Positions 52,073-62,049 of a stretch of DNA of 64,000 nt are shown here, in pieces. Below the pieces are notes generated by a model, which ran no database searches, had not been told where the DNA came from, and worked only from the letters and a program-made list of their open reading frames with translations. The position numbers and the translations under genes are program-made. The first letter of the stretch is position 1, and each line of letters opens with the position of its first letter. The DNA is from Burkholderia vietnamiensis LMG 10929 (GTDB lineage: Bacteria > Pseudomonadota > Gammaproteobacteria > Burkholderiales > Burkholderiaceae), in NCBI RefSeq assembly GCF_000959445.1, contig NZ_CP009631.1, forward strand, positions 2,604,001-2,668,000, written 5' to 3'.

Positions 52073-53590
52073 GTGATCACGGTGGGCATGCTGGCCAAGA
52101 TCAGGCGGATGTATTTCCGCGAGAAGGTGCCGTTGCGGGAGATTGCGCGGCGAACGGGGTTGTCCCGAAACACGGTACGGACATGGCTAAAACAGCCGGA
52201 AGCGGCAGAGCCGAAGTACCCGAAACGGGTCAGTCCGAGCGTGGTGGACGAATGGGCCGGGCAGCTTGAGGAATGGCTGCGCACGGACAGCCACCGCCCG
52301 AAACGGGACCGGCGCACGGCGCGGTTCATGTTCGAGGCGATCCGCGCGCAGGGATTCAGCGGAAGCTATACGCGCGTGAGCGAGTTCGCGCGACGCTGGC
52401 GCGAGCAGCAGACGCAGGCTCCGCGCCGACAGGCCTACGTGCCGCTGGCGTTTGAGCTGGGCGAGGCCTTCCAGTTCGACTGGAGCTGCGAATACGTCTT
52501 CGTCGGCGGACTGCGCCGACGCCTTGAGGTCGCCCATGTGAAGCTGAACGCGAGCCGCGCGTTCTGGCTGGTAGCCTACCCGACCCAGAGTCACGAGATG
52601 CTGTTCGACGCGCACGCGAAGGCGTTCGCCGCGTTCGGCGGCGTACCGCGCCGGGGCATCTATGACAACATGAAGACGGCCGTGGACAAGGTCGGGCGTG
52701 GCAAGGCGCGCACGGTCAACGCCCGCTTCGAGGCGATGTGCAGTCACTACCTGTTCGAGCCGGAGTTTTGCAATCGCGCGGCCGGGTGGGAGAAAGGCAT
52801 CGTCGAGAAGAACGTGCAGGATCGGCGTCGGCAGATCTGGCATGAAGCGGCCCAGCAGCGCTGGGCGTCGCTGGAAACGCTGAACGACTGGGTGTCGCAG
52901 CGGTGCCGCCAGGCTTGGCAGATGCGGCATCCGCAGTGGCCGGAGTTGACGGTCGAGGACGTGTTGCAGGACGAGCGCACGCGCCTGATGCCGAACCCGC
53001 GTCCGTTCGACGGCTACGTCGAGCAGTTCCTGCGCGTGTCGTCGACCGGCCTGATCCACTTCCAGCGCAACCGCTACAGCGTGCCGACCGAGTTCGTGAA
53101 CCAGCTCGTGAGTGTGCGCAGCTATCCGGCGTGGCTAAGCGTGGTCGCCGACGACCGGGAGATCGCCCGTCACGCGCGCAGCTTCGAGCGGCACATGACG
53201 TTCTACGACTGGCAGCACTACATCACGCTGGTCGAGCGCAAGCCCGGTGCGCTGCGCAACGGCGCACCGTTCGCGACGATGCCGCAACCGCTTCAGGACT
53301 TGCAGCGGCATCTGCTGAAGCATCCCGGCGGGGATCGCGTGATGACCGAGGTGCTGAGCGCGGTGCGCGAGCACGGACTCGATGCGGTGTTGCTGGCCGC
53401 GCAGACCGCGCTCGACTCGGGCCGCCCCAGTGGCGATCACGTCCTCAACGTATTGAGCCGCCTGAAGGCTCCGGCCGACCGGAAGGTCATGGCCGTCACC
53501 GCACTCAACCTGAACGAAGAACCTGTCGCGGATGTCGGCCGCTATGAACGCCTGCGCGCAACCGAACCGGAGCACCGCCATGTCCAATGA
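52073..53590 (+). CDS. istA: IS21 transposase IstA (copy 2)
   Basis: 505 aa, GTG start at 52073. Same architecture as the copy at 37483: [23 protein letters not shown] and DDE core residues in [29 protein letters not shown] and [13 protein letters not shown]. Differences are scattered through the protein and more frequent in DNA, so the two copies are separate acquisitions, not recent duplicates. Open and complete. Confidence 0.94.
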   Translation: MITVGMLAKIRRMYFREKVPLREIARRTGLSRNTVRTWLKQPEAAEPKYPKRVSPSVVDEWAGQLEEWLRTDSHRPKRDRRTARFMFEAIRAQGFSGSYTRVSEFARRWREQQTQAPRRQAYVPLAFELGEAFQFDWSCEYVFVGGLRRRLEVAHVKLNASRAFWLVAYPTQSHEMLFDAHAKAFAAFGGVPRRGIYDNMKTAVDKVGRGKARTVNARFEAMCSHYLFEPEFCNRAAGWEKGIVEKNVQDRRRQIWHEAAQQRWASLETLNDWVSQRCRQAWQMRHPQWPELTVEDVLQDERTRLMPNPRPFDGYVEQFLRVSSTGLIHFQRNRYSVPTEFVNQLVSVRSYPAWLSVVADDREIARHARSFERHMTFYDWQHYITLVERKPGALRNGAPFATMPQPLQDLQRHLLKHPGGDRVMTEVLSAVREHGLDAVLLAAQTALDSGRPSGDHVLNVLSRLKAPADRKVMAVTALNLNEEPVADVGRYERLRATEPEHRHVQ

Positions 53591-54377
53591 AGTCATCGCC
53601 CGCCTCAAGGAGCTGAAGCTGCACGGCATGGCCAGCAGCTGGGCGGAACTGTATGCGCAGTCCCGCCACACTGAGTTCGACCCGGAACGCTTCATGCAGC
53701 AGTTGCTACTGGCCGAAGGGGCCGAGCGCGAAGTGCGCTCGATTGGTTACCAGATGGCGGCAGCCCGCTTCCCGGCGCACCGCGACCTCAAGGGCTTCGA
53801 CTTCGCGCAGGCGCGTGCCGATGAAGATCTGATCCGTGAGCTGTACCAGATGAAGTTCCTCGACAGCGCGCACAACGTCGTGTTCATCGGTGGGCCGGGC
53901 ACGGGCAAAACCCATCTGGCCACGGCCATTGGCATCGAAGCCGTCCAGCGGCACGGCAAGCGTGTGCGGTACTTCTCCACGATCGAGCTGGCCAACGCAC
54001 TGGAGCTGGAAAAAGCCGCGGGCAAGCAGGGGCAGCTCGCGCACCGGCTCACGCACGTCGATCTGGTGATTCTGGACGAGATGGGCTATCTGCCATTCAG
54101 CCAGACCGCCGGGGCACTGCTGTTCCACCTGCTCTCGAAGCTGTACGAGCGCACCAGCGTGGCGATCACGACCAACCTGAGCTTCGGGGAATGGGCCAGT
54201 GTGTTCGGCGACGCCAAGATGACCACGGCGCTGCTCGACCGGCTCACGCATCACTGCCACATCGTTGAAACCGGAAACGAATCGTGGCGCTTCAAGGAGA
54301 GTTCGACCAAGGTCCGGGCAACCCGGAAAAAGACCGTCAGGGAGGCGGACAACGCAGAGTTATCCACAACGCGGTAG
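53580..54377 (+). CDS. istB: IS21 helper ATPase IstB (copy 2)
   Basis: 265 aa from the ATG at 53580, overlapping istA by 11 bp. Walker [15 protein letters not shown], Walker [15 protein letters not shown]. Complete, though the IS right end behind it is truncated. Confidence 0.94.
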   Translation: MSNEVIARLKELKLHGMASSWAELYAQSRHTEFDPERFMQQLLLAEGAEREVRSIGYQMAAARFPAHRDLKGFDFAQARADEDLIRELYQMKFLDSAHNVVFIGGPGTGKTHLATAIGIEAVQRHGKRVRYFSTIELANALELEKAAGKQGQLAHRLTHVDLVILDEMGYLPFSQTAGALLFHLLSKLYERTSVAITTNLSFGEWASVFGDAKMTTALLDRLTHHCHIVETGNESWRFKESSTKVRATRKKTVREADNAELSTTR

Positions 54378-54461
54378 ATGTATTACGCTGTCTCGGGGTG
54401 GGTCAAATTTAGATGAAAACGAGGGTTGGCCGGGATTCGTGAAATTTTCGCCAAAATGAAC

Positions 54462-57443
54462 CTAAGCAGCTGATTCAAAAGAGAAATCGATACTCGGATC
54501 GAGTGGCGCCGCCCTCCGCTGGAGATCCAGCAGATAGGAGCCGAGCCGGTTGATGTGTTCACGTCGATACGGCGAGAGTGCTTGCAACACTTCGGCATCG
54601 ATCGGCAGGCCCTTGTCCTGCAGCATCTTGAGCTTGCGCGAAATCCACTGCACGTTGTACAGAATCACCATGTTCGCGACGAGCTGGTTGTACTTGATGA
54701 CCTTGCGCTGCTCGTGCCGGATATTTTCGGCGATCACTTCCCCGCCGAACATCAGCCACTTCGCGAAGTCGTTGAACTGCTCGCTTTTGTTCGTCGCCGC
54801 GTGGATGGTCTGGCGCATTTCCGGGTCGTTGATGTAGCGCAGCAGGAACATCGTGCGGATCACGCGGCCGAGTTCGCGGAAAGCAAAGTACAGCTTGTTC
54901 TTGACGCTCTCGGAACCGAGGCGGCGCAGGATTGTCGACGGCGTCATCCGTCCGGCCTTGATTGAGACCGCAACGCGCAGCATGTCGGGGAAATGCCGTT
55001 CGATCAGCCCCCAGTCGATGCTGGCCCGAAACAGCGACTCGATGTTCTTGTAGCGCCGGCGCCGATCGGCCTTGTAGAACACCAGCTCCTTGATATCGCG
55101 AATACGCGGCATCAGGTTGATCCCGAGCAGATGCGCGAGCGCGAACACCGGCGCGCTTTGTGCGTGCGTGTCGCCATGCACGGTGTCCGGCTGCACCTCG
55201 GAGGCATTCTTGATCAGGCCATCGAGGATGTACACCGCCTCGTGTACGCCGCACGGAATGAAGTGGCTGAACAGCGCGATATACATGTCGGACACGTGGT
55301 AGTAGCCGATCCCGCCATAGCCGCCGTAGCGGATATGGTATTCCGACAGCAGGTTCTGCTCGTACAGATTCCACTTCGTCCCATCCGCCGACACGCGCTT
55401 GCCCGAGCCCCAGAATTTCGGCAGCGCGAACTGGTTGTACGCGTTGATCACCTTGACGGTCGCCTTGTCGAGCCGTTCTTCGGTGACATGCTTCAGGTTC
55501 AGCCACGCGACCTGCTTGCGGCTCAGATTCTTGACCGAGCGCGCTGTCTGTGTTGGCCCGAGATTGCAGCCGTAGCAGAACAGCGTCGTGATAAAGCGCT
55601 TGCGCGGATCGTCGACCTTCGCCTCGAATCCCGAGAGCGGCCCGAAGAGCCGATGCAAATCGAGCCATTGCTCGGTTTCGGTGAGGATATCCAGGATGCT
55701 AACCGGTCGCATCGAAGCCGTGATCGCCTGGTCAATCAGGGTCCGGTTGGGCGGGTCGGGTTTCTTGTCGAGCCGATGGAGAATGAGACCCTGTGCACTG
55801 ATCTCGACGTGGTCGTTTTCCGGGAAACCCGCGTCGGCCTTGTCGGCCAGCGCGCCGAGTTCGTCCTTCAGATGCTGGGCGAAGGCCCGACCATCGACCG
55901 GGAAGTCGACGTGCTCACTATAGCGCGGCAATTCCTCGCGGAATTCGTCCCACGACACCTGGTGTTCGCGCGGGTCGTCGTATTGATCGCTGCCCTCGAC
56001 AAAAACGTCGCCGGAATTGAGCTCCCGCATGACCTGGCTGAACACGCAAAGCTCGAAGTACTTCCGGTGCAGCAGGCGTGCCGATTGGCCATCCGGCAAC
56101 ACGCATCGCTCCCACTTTTCCGGGAGCCAGTCGAGCGGCAACTCTGCGAGATCGGCGTCGCTGAGCAGCAGATACTCCCGTCGCGACGACCGGAGCCGCT
56201 TGATCCAGTCGAGCGCTCGAAGCAAAGCGTCGTCCTGCGAACTGGATTTCAGCGACAGTTGCTCGACGCACTGAAACAACAACGACCGCAGGTTTTTGTA
56301 CGGGGCAAGCAGGAATGGGAAGATGTGATTGCCGGCCTGCGCGATATGCTCGTTGCAGCGGATTAGCACGGCATCGGGATCGCCGTTCAACGCGGCGCGC
56401 ATCTGCGCGATACGCATGGCCGCGGGCGTTTCGTCATCCTGCAGCACGTTCAGGACGTCGCGGAACTGACTGACGAGCGACTGCAATTGGTCGGCGTGCG
56501 CAAGCTGGTACTGCTGAAGTCGCAGCTTGGCGGTGTGCTCGAGGTTGCGCACCGTCTTGATGAAAATCTCGGCGACGTCGTCGAGCGCCTTCTGGCGTTG
56601 CGCGAGCATGAACAGTAGCGCGAGCGTGTAGCGCTTGGCGGGCTTGAGCGCCCGCATTTCGTGCACGTCGAGCGCGCGTGCTTCGGTGACGAACTGCATG
56701 CGCTTCGCAACCGAGAGCATGTTCGGCACGGGCGGCAAGCCGTCCGCCACCGCGTTCATGGCTTGAATGTGCTCGAGGAAACTCGCGATCTCGCGTGGTC
56801 CGGGGCGCTTCGGTTCGCGCTTGAGCTCGTCCCACTGCGTTCGCCCGCGCCGGACAAGAAACAGCGCGTCGACACGGGCCTTCAGCTCATCATCGAGAGA
56901 GTCGACGAAGGCACGATAAATCGACTCATGGAGCTGACTGCGGGCGTGGCCGGCGATCCGCGTGAGCGTCGCGAGGGGCGGCAGTTCGTAGCGGCGCCGC
57001 ACCAACTCTTCCAGCATCACGTTGACGATATCGGGCAATTCCGCCTTGGTCCGGGCCGCATGAGCCGCTAACTCAGCCAGCCATGCGTGGACTGCGCTGT
57101 CGACAGGGAGAATCCGGACGAACTCGCGCAGGATTTTCTGGTGCCGGGATTTGCTGCCCGAGCGGTCGTAGCGCGCGAGAGTTGTGCGCGGTAGCGGACG
57201 GACGCCGAGCACCGCGCACACGTGTTCGATGATGGCGGGCGGAACTTCCGAGATCACCGGCATGTACCCGAGGCGCTGTAGCAGCTTAAGTTGCGCAAGG
57301 ATCAGCACGCGGGTAGGCGCTTGGCGGAACTGGCCGAAGACGAACCGGATCTCCGCCGTGTTGGGTGTGTAGACCGTCCGCAATTCCGCGTCCTCCAGCT
57401 CCGCCGGGAGTACCGGGTACGCAGGTTCGTGAATTTTGGTCAT
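54462..57443 (-). CDS. tnpA: Tn3-family transposase TnpA
   Basis: 993 aa, full length for the family. DUF4158-type N-terminal DNA-binding half (RTVYTPNTAEIRFVFGQFRQ); C-terminal DDE_Tnp_Tn3 domain with D in SADGTKWNLYEQN, D in VHGDTHAQSAP and E in TNKSEQFNDFAKW. It carries out replicative transposition. No serine resolvase, tnpS/T or res site is nearby. The 3' side is directly joined to the cut IS21 copy. On the 5' side a tyrosine-recombinase fragment (57683) may be what is left of its accessory gene. Probably a stranded Tn3-type transposon. Confidence 0.93.
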   Translation of the reverse strand: MTKIHEPAYPVLPAELEDAELRTVYTPNTAEIRFVFGQFRQAPTRVLILAQLKLLQRLGYMPVISEVPPAIIEHVCAVLGVRPLPRTTLARYDRSGSKSRHQKILREFVRILPVDSAVHAWLAELAAHAARTKAELPDIVNVMLEELVRRRYELPPLATLTRIAGHARSQLHESIYRAFVDSLDDELKARVDALFLVRRGRTQWDELKREPKRPGPREIASFLEHIQAMNAVADGLPPVPNMLSVAKRMQFVTEARALDVHEMRALKPAKRYTLALLFMLAQRQKALDDVAEIFIKTVRNLEHTAKLRLQQYQLAHADQLQSLVSQFRDVLNVLQDDETPAAMRIAQMRAALNGDPDAVLIRCNEHIAQAGNHIFPFLLAPYKNLRSLLFQCVEQLSLKSSSQDDALLRALDWIKRLRSSRREYLLLSDADLAELPLDWLPEKWERCVLPDGQSARLLHRKYFELCVFSQVMRELNSGDVFVEGSDQYDDPREHQVSWDEFREELPRYSEHVDFPVDGRAFAQHLKDELGALADKADAGFPENDHVEISAQGLILHRLDKKPDPPNRTLIDQAITASMRPVSILDILTETEQWLDLHRLFGPLSGFEAKVDDPRKRFITTLFCYGCNLGPTQTARSVKNLSRKQVAWLNLKHVTEERLDKATVKVINAYNQFALPKFWGSGKRVSADGTKWNLYEQNLLSEYHIRYGGYGGIGYYHVSDMYIALFSHFIPCGVHEAVYILDGLIKNASEVQPDTVHGDTHAQSAPVFALAHLLGINLMPRIRDIKELVFYKADRRRRYKNIESLFRASIDWGLIERHFPDMLRVAVSIKAGRMTPSTILRRLGSESVKNKLYFAFRELGRVIRTMFLLRYINDPEMRQTIHAATNKSEQFNDFAKWLMFGGEVIAENIRHEQRKVIKYNQLVANMVILYNVQWISRKLKMLQDKGLPIDAEVLQALSPYRREHINRLGSYLLDLQRRAAPLDPSIDFSFESAA

Positions 57444-57682
57444 CGATGCAGCCTAGATACTCGAAGTCTCGGCATTGTTGATCGATCAGTGTTTCGGGAA
57501 CTTGAGGTGCCCCGATAGCACCGCTGCGGCGAGGTCGGCATCGCTCATGCATATGATCCGGTCGATGGTGCCCTGAGACAGTTCGTCGACCAGTGGAGAA
57601 TCTGATCCTGCAACGCCGATAGCTGATCGGCCCATGCCGTCAGTTGCGGGCATGTCGCGCTGTTCAGGCGTCGAGACCTCGG

Positions 57683-57795
57683 ACTACCGAAAAGAGGCCG
57701 AACGCCTGATTCTGTGGGCGCTCGTTGAGGGCAGTTGCGCACTGTCGTCGCTCACCATCGACGATGCGATCGCCTATCGAAGCTTTCCACAAGTG
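57683..57795 (+). pseudogene. Tyrosine recombinase N-terminal fragment
   Basis: Reads SDYRKEAERLILWALVEGSC followed by ALSSLTIDDAIAYRSF, the SAM-like N-terminal domain of a phage/transposon integrase family. It keeps about 38 residues and no catalytic part, and lies between the Tn3 transposase and the reductase gene. Confidence 0.6.
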
Positions 57796-57842
57796 TGGTC
57801 GGTGGATATGCGTGTAAAGCGTGGTGACATCTCGGGCCTCAG

Positions 57843-58898
57843 CTACGGATGAACGGCGGCCACGCGCTCGGCAAGCTTTGCGTCGTAGCTCGAGTGCACA
57901 TGCACACGCTTCTTGTCGGGAAATGCATAATTGTATGCCTTGCGCAACGCGAGCGAGGCCTCATGAAACCCGCACAGGATCAGCTTCTGCTTGTTTGGGT
58001 AGCAGGCAATGTCGCCTGCCGCGAAGATACCTGGCCGCGAGCTTTCGTAGTATGACGTATCGACGACAATCCGTCCGGCCTGTATGGCGATTCCCCAGTT
58101 GACGATCGGACCCAGGTCCGCGACAAGTCCGTACAGCACGAGCAATTGGTCGGCGTCGAGGCACACAGAGCCGCCAATCTGGCGAACTTCGATCGATTCG
58201 AGCGGCCCCACGGGCGAATTCAGCCGGGCAATCGTGCCGACCACGAAATCCATCTCACCCGCCGCGACCGCCTGACGCAACCGGGCGACGCTCGAGTCTG
58301 TCGCGCTGAAGCCGCTGCGTCGATGAACGAGCGTGACGTGCCGCGCGACTGAGCGCAGCGCCAGCGCCCAGTCGAGTGCGGAGTCGCCGCCGCCCGCGAC
58401 CACGACGTTCGTCCCGGCTAAGCCGTTCATGTCGGAGACTCTGTAATGGACGTACCGGCCTTCAAGGCGTGCCGCCTCGTCGAGGGCCAGCCGCTGTGGC
58501 ACGAACGCGCCGTTGCCGGCGGCAATCAGGATCGCCGCAGCGTCAAACGTATGCCCCTTGTCGGTGCGGGCAAGCCATCGACCGCCCTCGAGCGGATCGA
58601 GCCTCTCGATGCGCTGACCGAGATGCATCGGGGGATTGAAGGGCCGGCATTGTTCAACGAGGCGATCGACGAGATCGCGCGCGGTGCACGACGGTACCGC
58701 CGGGATATCGTAGATCGGTTTGTCTGGGTACAGTTCGATGCACTGGCCACCGGGGCGCTCGATCCCGTCGACAATCTGGCACGAGAGTCCGATTACGCCT
58801 GCCTCGAACGCGGCGAACAGGCCCACGGGACCTGCTCCGACGATCAGCACGTCGGTTCGTAAAGGATTCGAGACCGACGAATTTTCCGAGGATGTCAC
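57843..58898 (-). CDS. Ferredoxin/flavodoxin-NADP+ reductase, TrxR-like
   Basis: 351 aa. FAD site LIVGAGPVGLFAAFEAG near the N-terminus, the RPGGQCIELYPDKPIYDIP stretch typical of this family, the NADPH site VVVAGGGDSALDWALAL and a C-terminal FAD loop GIFAAGDIACYPNKQKL. There is no CxxC redox motif, so it is the thioredoxin-reductase-like ferredoxin-NADP reductase type (YumC-like), not TrxB. It moves electrons between NADPH and ferredoxin or flavodoxin. It is divergent from the SdhB-like gene, and no ferredoxin gene is nearby. Confidence 0.9.
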   Translation of the reverse strand: MTSSENSSVSNPLRTDVLIVGAGPVGLFAAFEAGVIGLSCQIVDGIERPGGQCIELYPDKPIYDIPAVPSCTARDLVDRLVEQCRPFNPPMHLGQRIERLDPLEGGRWLARTDKGHTFDAAAILIAAGNGAFVPQRLALDEAARLEGRYVHYRVSDMNGLAGTNVVVAGGGDSALDWALALRSVARHVTLVHRRSGFSATDSSVARLRQAVAAGEMDFVVGTIARLNSPVGPLESIEVRQIGGSVCLDADQLLVLYGLVADLGPIVNWGIAIQAGRIVVDTSYYESSRPGIFAAGDIACYPNKQKLILCGFHEASLALRKAYNYAFPDKKRVHVHSSYDAKLAERVAAVHP

Positions 58899-59402
58899 GT
58901 GAGTTCCTCATGGATGTCATGCGGGGCGCACCATTGCGCCCGCCGTCTTTCCCCTTACCGAGCCGGTGCAGCACTTGCAACGACGCCACGCCAGCGCGCA
59001 TCGACTACTCTAAGGTCAAACGGGCCCGGCCTGCTTCTGGCCATTATCGCAACTGCCAATATACATCATGTTGTGATATAAATTGAATGTCTTGACGTGG
59101 AGCAAAGTCCTCCAATTTCCGATCGATAGGGTGAGAGTCAGCGGTCCATGACGCGATGTGACTGCCGCGGCAAGTCGGACGGAACATGATCCAGCCCTCT
59201 TGCTAAATTGCGTCCAGTTTTTGGCGGAACGGCCATGGCTTCCATGTGTTGACGGCGTCTGACCAAGGCGAACTATGAACGGAGCACGGCGGTGACCGGA
59301 TTCTCCGTTTGGGGTACCGTCGGTCCGCGCTTGACCGGGCTGGAGTGGCGTAGGGGACAATGCGCGCTAGCTACGAGATTCGTTCCACCGAGGAGGAACA
59401 TC
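58899..59402. other. Divergent promoter region, possible FNR half-match
   Basis: About 500 bp between the reductase and the SdhB-like gene, with no convincing ORF. TTGACGTGGAGCAA at 59092-59105 matches 8 of 10 defined bases of an FNR box (TTGAC/AGCAA). Local AT-richness around 59045-59090 suggests promoters. A plus-strand frame runs into sdhB from 59292, but without an SD. Confidence 0.4.
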
Positions 59403-60110
59403 GTGAGTGACACAAGAACCTTTGAAATTTTTCGCTACGATCCGGATCGGGATCCCAGGCCGTACATGCAAACGTACGAGATAGCGGTTGCCGATAGTGA
59501 CCGGATGTTGCTCGATGTACTTGTCCGCCTCAAGGCACTGGACGAGACGCTGAGCTTTCGTCGTTCGTGTCGTGAAGGCGTGTGTGGTTCGGATGCAATG
59601 AACATCAACCGCAAGAACGGGCTTGCTTGCATCACCAACCTCAACGATCTCCCCCGCCATACGGTGCTGCGTCCGCTGCCCGGGTTGCCGGTCGTTCGCG
59701 ACCTGATCGTGGACATGACTGCGTTCTTCAAGCAGTACCACTCGATTAAGCCCTATCTGATCAACGACACTCCCCCACCCGAACGGGAAAGGCGTCAGTC
59801 GCCCGAGGAACGCGACCAACTCGACGGCCTCTACGAGTGTATTTTGTGCGCGTGCTGTTCCAGCGCGTGCCCCTCGTACTGGTGGAATCCAGATAAATAT
59901 GTCGGTCCTGCAGGTCTCCTGCAGGCCTACCGCTTTCTGGTCGATTCCCGCGACGAGGGCACGGGCGAGCGGCTGGACAATCTTGACGATCCGTATCGCC
60001 TCTTCCGGTGCCGGACGATACTGAACTGCACGGACGTCTGCCCCAAAGGCCTGAACCCGGCCAGGGCAATCGGCGAGATCCGCACCATGCTTGCGCGCCG
60101 AACGATCTGA
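59403..60110 (+). CDS. Orphan SdhB/FrdB-like iron-sulfur subunit
   Basis: 235 aa from GTG 59403 (SD GAGGAGGAACATC). Plant-type [2Fe-2S] site SCREGVCGSDAMNINRKN with a later Cys in LACIT (Asp in place of one Cys, as in E. coli SdhB). [4Fe-4S]/[3Fe-4S] sites CILCACCSSACPSYWW and CRTILNCTDVCPKGLNP. It would carry electrons between a flavoprotein and quinone. No SdhA, C or D lies in the window, and the housekeeping sdh operon is normally elsewhere, so this is an extra copy. It may partner another flavoprotein or the sdh complex under low oxygen. Confidence 0.9.
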   Translation: MSDTRTFEIFRYDPDRDPRPYMQTYEIAVADSDRMLLDVLVRLKALDETLSFRRSCREGVCGSDAMNINRKNGLACITNLNDLPRHTVLRPLPGLPVVRDLIVDMTAFFKQYHSIKPYLINDTPPPERERRQSPEERDQLDGLYECILCACCSSACPSYWWNPDKYVGPAGLLQAYRFLVDSRDEGTGERLDNLDDPYRLFRCRTILNCTDVCPKGLNPARAIGEIRTMLARRTI

Positions 60111-60139
60111 GTGCCGCAAACTGACACGGGGAGGCTGTT

Positions 60140-60475
60140 ATGGCAATGCCACGGGTGACACAGGGGGAACTGATCGACGTTCGCCCCCTCGGTGAGGCAC
60201 TGCGGGATTCGAAATCCGTCACGCTCATGCGCTCGGATCACTTGGAGGTCGTTCGACTTGTGCTTCCGGCGGGCAAGCACATCTCCGAGCACCGGGCGCC
60301 CGGAGAAATAACCGTGCAGTGTCTCGAAGGCGTCGTCAAATTCGGCACGGGCGCGGGAGCCCAACTGATGCGCAGCGGGGATATGCTATTTCTGTTGGCC
60401 GGGGAGCCACATTGGCTCGAGGCCGTGGAGAACGCCTCGGTACTGGTAACCCTTTATCTCCCACATGGTCGTTAG
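60140..60475 (+). CDS. Small cupin protein
   Basis: 111 aa, ATG at 60140 (SD GGGGAGG). Single cupin_2 barrel: [20 protein letters not shown] with two His and a Glu as metal ligands, and later [20 protein letters not shown]. Such cupins often bind Fe, Mn or Zn and protect or sense small molecules. It is 30 bp after the SdhB-like gene, likely the same operon. Exact function unknown. Confidence 0.82.
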   Translation: MAMPRVTQGELIDVRPLGEALRDSKSVTLMRSDHLEVVRLVLPAGKHISEHRAPGEITVQCLEGVVKFGTGAGAQLMRSGDMLFLLAGEPHWLEAVENASVLVTLYLPHGR

Positions 60476-60541
60476 GTTGGCCGGCTTGATCAGCGGGAGG
60501 ACCGCCGCAGACCCGACCCGCAAGACAATAGCGAGGCAAGC

Positions 60542-60754
60542 ATGAGCGAGCAGCGACGCATTGAGTTCCTCATCGAACGCGACGGGCTGCCGCAGGCCAC
60601 CGACTGGGTGCGCCGCACGATGTATATCTATCGCGGTGCGGTGCTCACCAGGGGACATTTCGCGCGCACCCATCCTTACCGGCACCGCTTCATCATTGCG
60701 TATCTGGAGTTCAAGAGATGGTTACGAACGGGTTCCACCGCCCGGTCGGCGTGA
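60542..60754 (+). CDS. Small basic hypothetical protein
   Basis: 70 aa, ATG at 60542 with SD GCGAGG. It contains EFLIERDGLPQATDWVRRTM and YRHRFIIAYLEFKRWLRTG. Homologous small proteins occur, as I recall, in low-oxygen or hemerythrin gene clusters of Burkholderia. No domain name known to me. In line with the cupin and AhpD-like genes. Confidence 0.55.
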   Translation: MSEQRRIEFLIERDGLPQATDWVRRTMYIYRGAVLTRGHFARTHPYRHRFIIAYLEFKRWLRTGSTARSA

Positions 60755-60871
60755 CGGCGGGTTTTCGGGAACCTCTTTCATGGCTGTCAACGCCGGCACG
60801 TCGGGCTGGATTGCGAGTGCGAAGATGTCGCCTGCGGACGTCCGCGTTTTTTGCGTTTTAGCGGGAGGTGA

Positions 60872-61240
60872 ATGATGGACGACTCAATGTATCCGCAGTG
60901 GACCGCGGAAATTGCTACCCGACGCCGGGAACTCGCCCCCGAAGCGCTCGCTGCGTTCCGGGCTTTCAATAGCAGCGTGTTTGGCGACGGCGCGCTGCCG
61001 GCGAAAACGAAGCAGCTGATCGCCGTGGCCGTCGCACATGTGACGCAGTGTCCCTATTGCATCCGTGGTCACACAAAGGAGGCCTTGAAAGCCGGGGCAT
61101 CGGAGAATGAGATCATGGAAGCGATCTGGGTCGCGGCCGAGATGCGTGCCGGTGCAGCTTACGCGCATTCGGCACTCGCGCTCGACGTGATGAAGCAAGA
61201 GGGGCAATCGCGCGAGGCTCGGCATGACGAGCATCATTGA
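60872..61240 (+). CDS. Carboxymuconolactone decarboxylase/AhpD-like protein
   Basis: 122 aa, start at the first of two ATGs (60872; SD GCGGGAGGTGA). The CMD helical domain has the AhpD-type site QCPYCIRGHTKEAL with the CxxC and following His, plus AVAVAHVT and MRAGAAYAHSAL. AhpD-like proteins are alkylhydroperoxidases or carry thiol-based peroxide reduction. The stop overlaps the hemerythrin start by 17 bp, so both are translated together. Confidence 0.88.
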   Translation: MMDDSMYPQWTAEIATRRRELAPEALAAFRAFNSSVFGDGALPAKTKQLIAVAVAHVTQCPYCIRGHTKEALKAGASENEIMEAIWVAAEMRAGAAYAHSALALDVMKQEGQSREARHDEHH

Positions 61241-61799
61241 CAACCTGATCGCCGAGCACCGGCGTCTGGAGCGACTCGTGCGGCTTCTCGAACGTCAAGC
61301 AATACTCCGTGACGCGCAGGCGGCAACGAATGCCGCAGTGCTTGTGGATGCCCTCTATTACCTCACGCGGTTTCCCGACGTGAACCACCATGCACTGGAG
61401 GATCGCATCATCATCAAGCTGCTCGAGAAGCAGGCGTTGCCCCCCGGGTTGGCAGGCGAACTGTCGGCGCAGCACGCGACACTGGCTTCTCAGGGCCACG
61501 CACTGATGCAAGATCTCGAATCCATGGTGCGCGATGAAAATATGTCGAGAGAGCTCCTCGAATTTCGCATCCGGCTGTACGCAGAACGGCTTCGCCATAA
61601 CATGGCGGTTGAGGAACTCACGCTGTTTCCGACGGCGACGCGTTATCTGGATTGCGGCGACTATTCCTCGATTCTGCAGGCAAGCCCAAACCAGTCTGCC
61701 GACCCACTTTTTCAGAACCCGGTCCACGAGCGCTTTGTGCAACTGCACCGCATAATCGCGGCCGAAGCCGATTGCGGATGCCCGGAGGGTGGCGCGTAG
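61224..61799 (+). CDS. Hemerythrin HHE-domain protein
   Basis: 191 aa. Hemerythrin-like four-helix di-iron domain: IAEHRRLERLVRLL, VNHHALEDRIIIKL, ELSAQHATLASQGH and RLRHNMAVEELTLFP supply the His and Glu ligands. The C-terminal ~40 residues end in a short Cys pair (DCGCPEGG). It may bind O2 or NO or store iron. Coupled by overlap to the AhpD-like gene, consistent with oxygen or nitrosative stress handling. No terminator seen after it. Confidence 0.88.
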   Translation: MTSIIDNLIAEHRRLERLVRLLERQAILRDAQAATNAAVLVDALYYLTRFPDVNHHALEDRIIIKLLEKQALPPGLAGELSAQHATLASQGHALMQDLESMVRDENMSRELLEFRIRLYAERLRHNMAVEELTLFPTATRYLDCGDYSSILQASPNQSADPLFQNPVHERFVQLHRIIAAEADCGCPEGGA

Positions 61800-61861
61800 A
61801 GCCCCTTACAGTGAAGTCGGGACGGGTGCCGGCCTGGGCCACCCCGCCTTCAGCAACTGAT

Positions 61862-62041
61862 CTATGATGGTACTCGCGGCCCGCTACCGGGCGGCACGTT
61901 CGTTGTGACTGGCGAGCGTTCCGGGTGGACAGCAGGGGGATCGCTTGCCGGGAAGCTCTCCGCCCCCGCCTCGTCGATCAGGGCTTCCAGGTGATCGGCC
62001 CGCTGTCGGGCCAGGCGCTCAGCTTCGTGGGAGATTTGCAT
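61862..62041 (-). CDS. Small acidic protein, SFPASDPPA motif
   Basis: 59 aa from the ATG at 62041 (SD GAGGCCCATC). Helix QISHEAERLARQRADHLEAL, then DEAGAESFPASDPPAVHPE. The ESFPASDPPA motif recurs in many short proteobacterial proteins of unknown function. It lies 9 bp after the stop of the 130-aa gene and is the third gene of the fnr transcript. Confidence 0.65.
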   Translation of the reverse strand: MQISHEAERLARQRADHLEALIDEAGAESFPASDPPAVHPERSPVTTNVPPGSGPRVPS

Positions 62042-62049
62042 GATGGGCC

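Larger units (their letters stand above)
51968..54425 (+). mobile_element. IS21-family element, copy 2, right end cut
   Basis: About 2.45 kb, similar to copy 1 throughout. The left end TGTTAAC and the GACCCAC repeats are present, as is the istA-leader hairpin TCCTGCTCAA/TTGAGCAGGA (52041-52063). Similarity to copy 1 stops after GATGAAAACG near 54421; the last ~35 bp of the IS are replaced by the flank of the Tn3-family gene. It can probably not move by itself. Confidence 0.85.

Noticed and set aside
54993-56366. Plus-strand open frame of 457 codons
   Set aside because: Antisense to the Tn3 transposase with its catalytic motifs; no SD, no domain.
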